Part shown: piece by piece, positions 11,859 to 21,540 of the stretch
How positions within the stretch are numbered: position 1 is the stretch's first letter
Layout: every line of letters starts with the position of its first letter
Origin: Paulownia fortunei
Taxonomy: Eukaryota; Streptophyta; Magnoliopsida; Lamiales; Paulowniaceae
Reading direction: 5' to 3'
NCBI GenBank assembly: GCA_019321725.1
Contig: CM033119.1
Location: 1,116,001 to 1,180,000, forward strand
DNA length: 64,000 bases
The notes under the pieces: generated by a model
Told to the model about the DNA's origin: nothing
Seen by the model: only the letters and a program-made list of their open reading frames with translations
Databases searched by the model: none
Made by a program: the position numbers and the translations under genes

Positions 11859-12284
11859 ATGGAACTGTTTGTAGAAGTAATGATTTCTAGTATATTTTTG
11901 TTAGCAATTGTTAAGAAAAGAGTCAACTTTCTTATTAGAGACGCTGATGATGTCATAAACTACATGACGTCCATTGAAGTTTGGCGACACATGAAGTTTG
12001 AGAGTTCGATTGAGGTGGAATTCCACCTAAATATGGACGAAGCATCCAGAAACGTGGTGAAAGAGAATCTGAGGATGAATCAAATTGTGTATATTAAAAT
12101 GGAGATGAATGTTCCTATCAAAATTAATGGGGCCAGGACTGTTGCTATTGCAGCCTTGATTAGGGCAGGGTTTTGCATTGTCGTGTCAAACCCAAGCACA
12201 AAAGTAAAATCGCTATCAGGTCATATACCTGAGATATTGGGTTTGCTAAAATGCAAAACCCTGCCCCAACCAAGGCTGCAATAG
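11859..12284 (+). CDS. Unrecognised open frame in the palindrome left arm
   Basis: A 141-residue frame from the ATG at 11859, ending at a TAG at 12282-12284. It reads across the palindrome centre, so the last 20 or so residues come from the fold-back and are not ancestral. The body begins with a hydrophobic stretch and contains VEFHLNMDEASRNVV, then VYIKMEMNVPIKI, then GFCIVVSNPS. The last part loosely recalls the end of LEA2/NHL domains, but too weakly to name a family. A TATAAAT at about 10492-10498 and a T-rich, intron-like stretch lie upstream in the arm. Both arms lose the gene at the fold-back point, so this is probably a truncated remnant. Confidence 0.3.
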   Translation: MELFVEVMISSIFLLAIVKKRVNFLIRDADDVINYMTSIEVWRHMKFESSIEVEFHLNMDEASRNVVKENLRMNQIVYIKMEMNVPIKINGARTVAIAALIRAGFCIVVSNPSTKVKSLSGHIPEILGLLKCKTLPQPRLQ

Positions 12285-12702
12285 CAGCAACCTTGGCCCC
12301 AATTAATTTTGATAAGAACATCAATCTCCCCTCTAACATACACGATCGAGTTCATGTTCAGTCTTTCTCTCACCACGTTTCTCGATGCTTCATCCATGTT
12401 TGGGTGGAATTCCACCTCAACCGATCTCTCAAGCTTCATGTGTCACCAAACTTCAATGGATGTCATTCAGTTTCTACATCCTCGGTGTCTCTAATAAGGA
12501 AAGTGACTCTTTTCTCAATCATTGCTAATAAAAATATATTAGAAATCAGTATTTCTACAAATAATTCTTTATGGATAGTAAAATGTAAAGACTGGAAAAA
12601 GAAATAGACTTTGCAAATTTTCGAGACTTTCAGACAATAATAGACAGCATATCTCAACTGAAAAAGCATCCTAATCCTAAGAAACAACAAAAAAATATGC
12701 AT
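12251..12702 (-). pseudogene. Right-arm copy of the same unrecognised gene, frameshifted
   Basis: The reverse strand repeats the left-arm coding sequence (VEFHPNMDEASRNVV, VYVRGEIDVLIKI). A one-base difference at ATTAATTGGGG (left arm ATTAATGGGG) shifts the frame. A second break separates the upstream half, which ends in EDVETE. It is not one continuous frame. It supports a decayed duplicate with no active coding role. Confidence 0.6.
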
Positions 12703-13863
12703 GGCCTAATAAGGCAAAATTAATACATTTCCAAAATTGTCCTACTTCTATTTCTTTTTTCAACAATAAGTAAAATATTACTGCATTCAACGGGAAATCA
12801 CTATATTACATTGGATTATACTAATGAGCACTCGACTAACTATCAAAAAGTTAAAGGAATACTATCATAACTTGTCACTTAACTATCATTACATAGTCAT
12901 GAGTGTTTTCGCTGAATCCATGAATATGCAACATAAATGTAACCAATCTCAATCCTTTTTTTCTGTATTTCCTTTTTTCACAAAACATAAAAGTTTATAT
13001 GCAGTGACTGATGAGAAAAAACTTTATGTACAAGAAGACCATATATCATTATCTAATACATATAACTATTAAAAAAGAAGTACTATCACTCATAAAACCA
13101 CCATTAAATAAGCAATCCAACTTCAAAAACATCCTAAAATCATCTGAAAAGTATTGCATTGCACAGTCCATCAAAATTACCATAACCCCAAGCCCCTCCC
13201 CAAACCTCATAAAAATAGAGCGAACAACAAACTAAAACAACCTTCAAATCAAAGAAAATTTATCAACCAAATTCAAAATCTCACAAGACCCCCACTACCT
13301 ACCGCCCCAAAACAGAGTCCATCCTAGTTGAAACAAATAAATAGAGCAAACTACACAACCAAACAAAACCAACCACCAAATAATAATCCAACAACAGAAA
13401 TCTCATCAGAAAAACCAAAAGCATATCTCAATGGGGAAATTGAAGAAAAAGAAAAAAAAAAAAAAAACGACTCAAGAAACACAAGAAAAAAAAATTCAAA
13501 CAAGATAGAAAACACATCTCACACTCGAAGATCCAGTAACATAAATAAAATAAACTCAAGAATTGAAGTACCCGTGCTCTGCAACCTGAAGTATGTATTG
13601 AAATTCTTAAAGAAAAAAAGAACTAATTTCTAACTTTAAGACAAAAAATATATTCTGCAATCACAATTTCTGTTCTGAAATTCTGCAATAAAAACTCAAA
13701 GAATATTAAACTAAGAAAAAAAACTAAACAATAGAAGCGAAAAAATAACCTCTCAAGATGAAGAAAACAGTTTGTTAATGAACGCTATCATTTATAGTGA
13801 GCAATGAATACATCAAAAGTGTGCCAATGAGTTCACATATCTATCCCCATAATGGGCAAAGGG

Positions 13864-15462
13864 CTAAGTCGATGCTATAGTGCCTAAATCCATTCATAAA
13901 TTGACACATGTCATAGGTTAAATATTTTCTTTTATTAAAAACTGGCCAACTACTTTTCAACCATGCTTTATCTAAATTCTCTTGCAAAATAATTTCGCCC
14001 TCGTCCATGCTGCATTAACGCCCGCCAAATTTCAGAATCTGAAATTTTTAAAATTTGAATCTCAATCCTTATATATAAAGTAACACAAACCCATTCATTC
14101 ATATTCATCCACAAAAAAGAAAAAAAAAATTAAGAAAATGCGAGCAATAGGTGTATTTTCTTTGGTTCGTGTTGGCGGCGCCCTTTCTGCAATACACCGT
14201 TGCAAGTACTCCCTTCCATCCCAGAGCTCCATCGACAAAAAAGTCAAAAAGAAAAACCGCAAAGTAAGAGAAAGAAAAGGAAATATAAGATCGAAAGGAA
14301 AAAGAGAAAAAAAAATCCATTTTGTCTCAACAAATTCGCCGAGATTGTCCGAGCACCATTCGGACGATGGAGCTGGAACAACACAAAAATCATAACAGTA
14401 AAATGGGAAGTTCAATAAGAAAGGAAAAAATAGGGAGCAATTAGAAGGAATATAAAATAGAAAAGGGCATTCTTTAGCGTTTTTTTTTTTTTTTTTTTTT
14501 CTGGGGGTGTGTTTGGCAAGAATGCAGAGCATCACTCCCTCAGAAGAGTATAAAGGTAAAAGGGGAGTGAAAATTGAAAAAAAAAAAAAAAAAAAAAGAA
14601 GAAGAAGAAGAAGAGATAGAGAAAGGAATAAGTACAAGTTGGCTTGAGGCCCATTTTAATCCAAAGCATAGAAGGAATTCTGTTTTCAGATTGCTTCCTC
14701 CAGATTAAAATGGACATTTACAAGAGTTGTAATGTTTGTTCACTTACGTGAAATTCATGTATATATTAGTTGTCTTTTTTTTTTTTTTCTTTTTGAATCA
14801 CTGTAGAGAAGACAAATTTAATTTTACCTCTTTCTTTGTTTGGATTGATCTTGTATACGTCTCCATAACTTTTACATAATATGAGAATCAATCATGTATA
14901 TGCCTCTGCAGCTTAAAAATGAAATGAGAATTTATATCTTATTGCTTCTTGTTTTGTCCAGCATGGAGCTGTGTTTTAAGTATTATGTCTGTTTTTTTTA
15001 TCCTTTTACACTATTGGATTATTTGGAATAATTAATATTTTCTTGATGAGTATCATTTTCATCTTCTTTGGCTGCTTAAGTTTTAATTCTTCCATGTTGA
15101 AGCTTATACTCCGATTGTTAACTTTGGGTACATACTCATTTTTGTTCAGTATTATCATTTATTTTATTACAAAATATTTTTCTGTATTGAAGTTTCACTT
15201 TTTGCCATGTCTAACTGAATTTAGTCGTTACCTTTCAACGGTCAAGAACCAACATCCTTTTGATGGACCAAATTGTGTATTTGTTGATCGAAATTGGGAA
15301 GTGCGTTTCATGATAATTTCTTCATGATCTCCACCTCTACCTCTAAAAAGTTGCATCAAGGTGCACTTGTTATTGAAATAAAATAAAATGAAACAAATAT
15401 AAGCATAGAATTATTATAGTAATTTAATGAGTTTATTAACCAAAAAAAGTAACTTATTAATG
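13864..15462. other. Low-complexity spacer right of the palindrome
   Basis: No supported gene. It has long T and A runs (14479-14500, 14577-14597), a GAA run after 14597, and a TATATATAAAG motif near 14069 followed 60 bases later by a short, lysine-rich frame (14138-14395) of no known family. An 11-bp inverted repeat (14651-14661 with 14703-14713) encloses about 41 bases. A frame at 15043-15327 is hydrophobic and unrecognised. Confidence 0.5.
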
Positions 15463-15615
15463 TTAATGAGAAAAAACAAATAGTTGTAATTTCCGTCGAT
15501 CACCATTTTAAAGATTCATTCAAATTCCCACTAAGTCCATCCCTTACTATTTCAAGAAAACAATAATCATGAACCCACTTCACACACGCACACAATAGGC
15601 ACACGTACTCTTTCA
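15463..15615 (+). pseudogene. Inverted partial copy of the PS1 promoter and leader
   Basis: Read on the plus strand, this matches PS1's own upstream strand (9865 down to 9711). Shared order: ACCATTTTAAAGATTCATTC, AATTCCCACTAAGTC or its PS1 counterpart, ATTTCAAGAAAACAATAATC, GAACCCACTTCACACAC, GTACTCT, CTCTCTC. Divergence is modest. Homology stops where PS1 has its start codon; here CAATTGAG replaces GCAATGGC. No PS1 coding sequence follows, and the sequence switches at once to a retrotransposon gag on the opposite strand. Confidence 0.85.
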
Positions 15616-16560
15616 TCTCTCTCCAATTGAGGGTCGCTTATTCCATCATACTCAATAAAGTTGGCAATTGTAACCCCTGTTGGTAGGGACTCAGCTAAAA
15701 TAGTGGAGGAGAATGGGTTGCCTCTAGATGGTGCTATAGAAAATAGGAGGTGATGCTCCACCTGCACTCGTGATCCAACCAAAAAGTTCGATGGCACAGT
15801 AGGTGTTGTCTTAGTTTCCCATCATCATTTGGAGTTGTCCTCTGCGAGGGACGCCCTTCTTCTCACATCCTTGTAGGTATCAACCTATCTGCGCCTCGTC
15901 GCTTTACATCTTTGCTCAGTCTTGTTGGGAGTCGGAACAAAATCTTGGCTTCTACGATATGACTATAAGTTATCCTGTGGGAGGGACACCCAACTACTTG
16001 CATCCTCATAGGTATCAACCCATTTGTGCTTCGTCATTTCACACTTCTTCTCACTCCTATCGAGAGCCGAAGCAAAATTTTAACTTCTACGAGATGACTG
16101 CAGGGGTTCTTGCTCTCTACGCTGGTTAGCAGCAAATTGAGTTATTGCTTGAGTTGCAACTCGGCCTAATTCATCCTCGATCATTGTCCTCAGTACCTTT
16201 TGGGTTATTTGTAGCATGACTGTTTGAGTTGGCTCCTTCGGATATGGTGGTGGATCATGCAGTAGAAGTGGTTCCCACGACTGGTCTACTCCGTGTTGTC
16301 GCTTCTTCTTTCATGGGTCATCTTAAGTGTTAGGCTCCCTAGCTCTAGTTCTGGTCTGCATCCTAAATGTCTTGATATATTTCCTACAAACGATGCCAAA
16401 ATGATGTGGTATGGATCTAAATCTTCAAACGTCATCTCCTCGCGAACTTTCAGCTCTTAAGTGGGTTCCTGCCTACATAATATACAGTCGTTAGGGCGTT
16501 GGGGTTATCCCTACAAAAACCTTCTAATGCTCAAATCAGAACTGAAAGTTGTAGATAACT
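15616..16560 (-). mobile_element. Decayed Ty3/Gypsy-type retrotransposon, gag end
   Basis: On the minus strand a degenerate tTTTGGCATCGTTTGTAGGAA (about 16383-16403) resembles the TTTGGCGCCGTCTGTGGGAA signature that follows the 5' LTR in many plant Gypsy elements. A gag-like start, MQTRTRARE, begins at 16371 and meets stop codons within 20 codons. Further gag matches follow (PPPYPKEP; then ILAESLPTG, FIEYDGISDPQ near 15620-15710). The gag ends abruptly at the PS1 promoter copy. Sequence right of about 16405 should be LTR, but I could not define its far end. No protease, RT or integrase is present. Confidence 0.8.
15833..16106 (-). repeat. Tandem duplication of about 137 bases inside the gag remnant
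   Basis: Copies at about 15833-15969 and 15970-16106 share, in order, GAGGGACGCCC or GAGGGACACCC, CATCCT..TAGGTATCAACC, CTTCGTC-type, CTCA.TC.T...GAG.CG and ACTTCTACGA.ATGACT. They have diverged considerably, so the duplication is old. Confidence 0.75.
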
Positions 16561-17064
16561 AAATAAAATTATATAACTTTGAATTATGAATTATAGGGTT
16601 TTCATGGACTTGAGACTCATGGAATTAGCCTATGCATTACGACCTAAGTTGTTTTATTGACTTGTAGAGTCCATTAAACTTTTAAACTTCATGTGTTTTG
16701 GGTTAATAGCCCAACAAATATAGATATGGATGACATGGGTAATACTTGTAATCTTCCACTTTCTTAGAAAATTATATAATTAAAATAATAATAAATGAAT
16801 AGGGTTTTTGAAATCTAAGTAGAGAATAATTTATAGTATCCGATTATGTGGACTAATTATGTAGATATCATATGTCAAGATCATTGGTGCGTATATGATC
16901 ACTCTTAACTAAAAAGATTTGGAGTCATGTCCACATATAAATCAGATTGGTAGGGAACCTATGAAAAATGCACCAATCATGGAGTGATTGGATTTATTTT
17001 GAATATTTTTAAAAATTTCAACGAGGGCATTTCAGAAAGAAGGTGACAAGAAAAAGAAAGTTCG
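16561..17064. other. Spacer between Gypsy remnant and F-box gene
   Basis: AT-rich with no supported gene. Part of it may be the undelimited LTR of the neighbouring element. The right-hand end would hold the F-box gene's 3' UTR. Confidence 0.4.
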
Positions 17065-17627
17065 CTAGAACTCAGAAAACAACAGGAGAACAAGTTCTTC
17101 AACTCCCAGTCTTCCCAGACAAGAAATGCATTGTTCGAATCGATCTGTGTATGATTTAGTTAAACAACAATAAAAATGGAAAGAACGGATCTTAGAACCC
17201 GAATGAAGCCTCAAAAATCTCTCCACACCATTAATGATTACGTCATAGTCGTGAGGACTAGGAGCACAACGCCGCCCAACCAGGTAGTCACACTGGGTAT
17301 CGATGTTAGACACAAAATTATAAAGATTCCTCCACCTCTTTGACAAAACGCTCGTCCTTATACCATCTTTTATCGGCATAAATGAGATAATGGAAATCAG
17401 AATATCATCTGGCAGTTTACTGATGATGTCCTTCTTATTTGCAGCCTGTTTTCATTAGCACATCAAAAGATTACTAGCAATAAATAAAAATTTTAAAATT
17501 TACTACTACAAACGAAAAGTAAAGTTTATCATCGTACATTGCGAAGATAGCTCTTTCTTAGTATTGCAAAAACTGCAATTCCATATATAGTCACCAATGA
17601 GAAAGCTGTTTGCCTTGAACACATCAT
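17065..17627 (-). CDS. Short F-box protein, probably a truncated F-box/LRR-FBD gene
   Basis: Two exons (17538-17627 and 17065-17445) give 156 residues. Exon 2 opens at a clean acceptor (AAAACAG) and encodes the F-box core: KKDIISKLPDDILISIISFM, then PIKDGIRTSVLSKRWRNLY. Next comes the DCD-like linker typical of F-box/LRR/FBD proteins (HDYDVIINGVERFLRLH, RSFHFYCCL), ending LGVEELVLLLFSEF and a stop. Full-length relatives continue through LRR and FBD regions to about 400-450 residues; nothing downstream continues this one. F-box proteins recruit substrates to SCF ubiquitin ligases (family knowledge). Exon 1 is less certain, since it encodes a hydrophobic 30-residue lead without a family match. 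It may be a short functional gene or a pseudogene. Confidence 0.6.
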
Positions 17628-19205
17628 TGCTCCTGGAATAAACAAACAAACAAGTTAGAAACAGAGAAAACACAGTTGAATTGAACATAACAGAATTTGT
17701 CTATACAGTGTCTGAAGCCTAACAAATATCATGTGAATTGGAATTTCATCAGATTCATATGGTCGAAATGTGGTCGGACGAAACGATAGTGAACATGTAC
17801 AGAAAATAAAAGGAAATAGATTGAAAAAGGAAGAATTGGCACGAACCTAACGGGGTTTAGAGAATTAAGTGCTGAATTCTTCAAAGCTACGAAGAATAAA
17901 GCCTGATAAATTAGTAGAAATATAAATGGATTGCCGCCCAAGCAATGTAGTTGTGTCTGAGAAGCACTCGATAATTTGTATATTAAGTGTGCATAAAAAA
18001 ATAAATTATATATTTAATATTTTTTTATAATAGTTTATTGCAGTAATATATTAAAAAGAAAAAAAAAATTATTAACTTGTAAAGATAAGATCAAATTTCA
18101 CCCGTTAACATAAAATAGTCTTTTTATTTCTTAATATTTTAGTTTAACAATACTTCTTTTTATTCGAAAATACAAGCTACTTATTTATGCTCAATTTCGG
18201 TTCTTAATATATCGATTCGAATGTACTAACTTAAATTATGTAGTCGGATGTACTAGCTCAGACACGTTCGAGTCCTTTGAACATACAAACTACCTATTTA
18301 CGCTGAGTGTCGATCAAAACATATCAATTCGAATGTACCACCTCACATATATCTAGTCGAATATGTCAGACATGTTCCAAATTATTCGAATACATCTATC
18401 ATTGTTTAATTCAACCATAAATATCTATTTTCTCTTAATAAATTGATTAACACACCATCAATCAATAACCACCAAAATCTATAAGATTTGATATTACCAA
18501 TGACCCAACTCAAATTTGGGCCAAGGAAGCCATCATTAAGAATGGAACAATTCCATTCCGCGTCACACCGTGACTTATATGTATAGCTGCAAACACCTTT
18601 TAAACTATTAAATATCAAACATATTCCTCTAAATTAATAATTATATTACTTATATCCTTCAAATTAAATATTTAGACAACATTGCATGTGAAATTTATAG
18701 AATTCACAATATATTTTGAGTATTACACCCTAAATTTAATTCTAAAGTCTTTCTTAATTAGAAAAATATTTTTTAACTATGATATAGACAAAGTAATTAA
18801 TAGATTAAGTAATTAAAGTTTTCACAACCAAAGTAATAAATAGTATAATAAATATATAAAAATGCTAAACATGAAATTTTTTTTAGAGTATTTGAATTCA
18901 AAATAAAGTTATTAACTATTAAATTTAAACAAATTTTGACTATTTTGGATAAAAATAAATAAGTAGATATATTCTTTTTTTTTAAATTGAATAGAGATAT
19001 CTTTCAACAAATTCATTTTGAACTCTTTTGAATAAAAATACATAAAAATACTTTTATTCAATTTGTATAAGAAAATAATAGTTGGTACCCTTTACTATTT
19101 TGATTAGTTAAAAAAGATTAAAAAGAAGTAAAAAAGAGTGAGATTTGTGAAAATAACCATTTAGTATTGATTGATATTCTATTAAACATGTCATTTAACG
19201 CACAC
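17628..19205. other. AT-rich intergenic region
   Basis: No supported gene apart from the likely F-box leader up to about 17940. It contains a diverged tandem repeat (18172-18392). The rest is low-complexity A/T sequence. Confidence 0.6.
18172..18392. repeat. Tandem duplication of about 115 bases
   Basis: Copies at 18172-18279 and 18288-18392 share CAAGCTACTTATTTATGCT or CAAACTACCTATTTACGCT, ATCGATTCGAATGTAC or ATCAATTCGAATGTAC, TAGTCGGATGT or TAGTCGAATAT, and GTTCGAGTC..TTTGAA or GTTCCAAAT..TTCGAA. Divergence is considerable. Confidence 0.7.
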
Positions 19206-20908
19206 TTAAAATAGCCCTAGCTCCCCATTCCCCCTCCGCCAATCACCACCGCTGTCGATCCCTCTCCACCGAGACAAATCACGTTCAATCCACCATAGCC
19301 TCGCCGGCAATTGGAAACTCAATCATCTCTTCGCGTTGTACCTCCGCCAATCCTATACTGGAGACCAATTCTTCAGTCCTGTATTCTGTGCTTTGAAATA
19401 TGCAAATTCCCCATAACCCCGATTCAGACAGTTTACAGAAAAAGTTCCGGAATAAGGAAAGCTAGCTAATTTAAGAATTTAGGCCTTCTCTTCTGTTCTT
19501 TCTCTTCTCTTAAGTAAGCCTTTCTTTTTTTGTTTTTTTAAGCCAATGGTAAAGGTTAAATTTTCCTATTCTTCGACGAGTTTTTGCTGATTTTCTTATT
19601 GTTCTAGCGAAATTTATTCTGTTTCTCTGTCATTTTCTGTTGTTTTTTTTTTTTTTTTAGTAAAGAAGTTCATCACCACAATGCAAGGAGGAGCTAGAAA
19701 TGTTTGATGGAATTAATATTCGGAAAATGGATTCCTTTTCTTATAAATGAAAATCAATCCTAAGTATGCAATAGATGGGTTTTTCATTTGTTGTCGAATT
19801 TTATTTTATTTTTTGAAATAACTTTATAGGGTTTTAACTCCTAATAAAAGATTGAGTTCTTGTTGCCATATAGTTTTATTGGACTCTTATAAATGCTTAC
19901 CTGCTGGTCTTCATTGCAGTAAGATTTTCTTAAGATGAAAAAGACGATGATAAATAGGTCGATCAATTTTGAGTTGATTGTGAAAGAAGTCACAGTTTTC
20001 TGTAGATTTGCAAAAAAAATAAAAGTGAACTTGCAGTGATTTGTCACTGCGTTATAGTTGTTCTTGTTTGTGTATTAACTTATTTATTTCCAGTGATCAA
20101 GTGGTGTGAGTTAAATTTAAAAAGTTCATAAGGCATGAGATTTTTAATTTCAATCCTTCATTTGGTTATCTGTTTCTTTTCTTGATGCTGTCAGGAAAAT
20201 GTGAAATGCAGTAAGTTATAAAGTATGGTGATTGTTTTTCTTTCTTGTTTGGTTTGGCTATTGTATTGTGAAGTAAGTTGTAGATTCGGAATTTTTGTCA
20301 GGACATTTTGATTCACAATTTTGAGACATGCACATGTGCTTTCTAGATAAATGCATCTCTAGGATGAATTGGATTGCCATATGATGTTTGGGACATTGCG
20401 CAAGGGCTTTGAGTTCCCTCTTTTTAATTTTCTCAGATGGGACATTGAAATAATTAGCATTCCTATCCCTTCTGATGGCAGTGCAATCAACTGTTGTGAT
20501 CTAAGTTGTAGATTAGGAATTATTGTCAGGACATTTTGATTTACAATTTCGACACATGCACACGTGCTTGCTATATAAATGCATCTCTAGGATGAATTGA
20601 ACTGCCATATGATGTTTGGGACATTGTGCAAGGGCTTTGATTTCCCTCTTTCTAATTTTCTTGGATGGGACATTGAAATAATTAGCATACCTATCCCTCC
20701 TGATGACAGGCAATCAACTATGATTCCAGAGTCCATATGAGTTGTGTGCCATGTGCTCACTTTTTGCTTGGAGTAAGCCCTGAAGTGTAAGGAGCTCGAC
20801 ATATTTATTTGTACTATATCTATTGTTGATTGATTTCATGGTAAAACCAATTAAATACATTTTGCATATTTTGTCCAAGGGTACCTAAACAAAGCATAAT
20901 CCTTCAGA
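19206..20908 (+). promoter_or_regulatory. DPMS3 leader exon and leader intron
   Basis: A C/T-rich, GC-richer stretch at about 19215-19512 looks like a leader exon, ending near a CTTAA|GTAAGCC donor. An acceptor (CCTTCAG) lies at about 20908, 30 bases before the start codon. The intron is T-rich and carries a 220-base tandem repeat. The exact transcription start is unknown. Confidence 0.5.
20272..20722 (+). repeat. Tandem duplication of about 220 bases in the DPMS3 leader intron
   Basis: Copies at about 20272-20492 and 20504-20722 match closely: TAAGTTGTAGATT, GTCAGGACATTTTGATT, ATGCATCTCTAGGATGAATT, CATATGATGTTTGGGACATT, AAGGGCTTTGA and GGGACATTGAAATAATTAGC in both. By eye identity is around 90%, so this is a fairly recent duplication. 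Confidence 0.92.
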
Positions 20909-20938
20909 TTAAAAGCAAAGAAAAATTCTGGAGATCCG

Positions 20939-21540
20939 ATGAAGCACATCGTGAAGATTATGTCATTGCTGGTAGCCCTGTCAGCTTTTTGGATTAGCCA
21001 ATTGCAGATATCTATAATACGAGAGAGCTATACTTGGTTGGTGAGCTTTCCACCTCGTCTCTTTAGTTTTTCTATTGGTATATTCTCTTTCCTGCGTCCT
21101 AATTATTCATACTGCTGTCTAATTTTTCTATAGCAGCTGCCTCTCTACTTCATTGTATCACTTGGATGCTATGGTCTGTTAATGGTTGGAGTTGGTCTGA
21201 TGCGATTTCCTACTTGCCCACATGAGGCGATTCTGTTACAACAGGTTTCTTCACCTTTTTTACTTAGTCTATTTCTAAATCTTTGCAATATAAGAAATGC
21301 GGTGTTTGTTTATGCATGACTTTTTGGTTTTATTTATATTTGTGAGGTAGGGGTTTGGAGGTGGGAAAGAATGCCTCAGGATGAAAAATGACTTGTAAAA
21401 GCTGATTTTTGTGCTGTTGAGCTTGGTATGACTATCTTACTGTTCATAGAAGAATCTTACAGGATAGTTTTGTCTTGTAGGATATTGTTGATGCGAAGGA
21501 ATTTTTGAAGGAAAATGGGGTGGATGTCGGTCCAAATTGA
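20939..21540 (+). CDS. DPMS3: Dolichol-phosphate mannose synthase subunit 3
   Basis: Three exons (20939-21040, 21137-21244, 21481-21540) join to 89 residues, the usual DPM3 length. DPM3 is a small ER membrane protein that tethers the catalytic subunit DPM1 in the complex making dolichol-phosphate mannose for N-glycan and GPI synthesis (family knowledge). The protein begins MKHIVKIMSLLVALSAFW and has two membrane segments (about residues 5-25 and 37-57) joined by a short loop. Next come the hallmark GCYGLLMVGVGLM and FPTCPHEAILLQQDIVDAKEF, a C-terminal cytosolic coiled region that in this family binds DPM1. The exon 1/2 junction uses TTCTATAGCAG, giving WLLPLYF as in homologues. Adjacent genes are unrelated. 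Confidence 0.95.

Larger units (their letters stand above)
10402..13863. repeat. 3.5 kb near-closed palindrome (inverted duplication)
   Basis: Left arm is about 10402-12221, right arm about 12227-13863. The outer ends match in reverse complement: CCCTTTGC then GGGGATAGATATGTGAACTC on the left, and its complement at about 13833-13863. The inner ends match through GGTTTTGCATT/AATGCAAAACC and CAAACCC/GGGTTTG. The centre is AGGT-CATAT-ACCT at 12218-12230, so the spacer is only a few bases. By eye the arms agree well (perhaps 85-90%) with small indels. The left arm has an extra TATAAATGC unit and about 20 bases near the centre absent from the right. Each arm begins with a TATAAAT-like promoter signature and ends inside the same coding-like sequence. 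Confidence 0.93.

Noticed and set aside
14138..14395. 85-residue forward frame behind a TATATATAAAG motif
   Set aside because: Promoter-like spacing is suggestive, but the product is a lysine/arginine-rich low-complexity tail with no homology I can recognise.
14095..14637. 180-residue reverse frame
   Set aside because: Mostly poly-L/F from A and T runs and GAA repeats. Composition alone explains it.
14651..14713. Possible microRNA hairpin (11-bp perfect stem)
   Set aside because: The stem is short and mostly A/T, with an unpaired 41-base loop. It does not reach the pairing expected of a plant miRNA precursor.
18172..18392. TTCGAATGTAC repeats considered as tRNA T-loop remnants
   Set aside because: The TTCGA words lie in a diverged tandem repeat without acceptor or anticodon stems.
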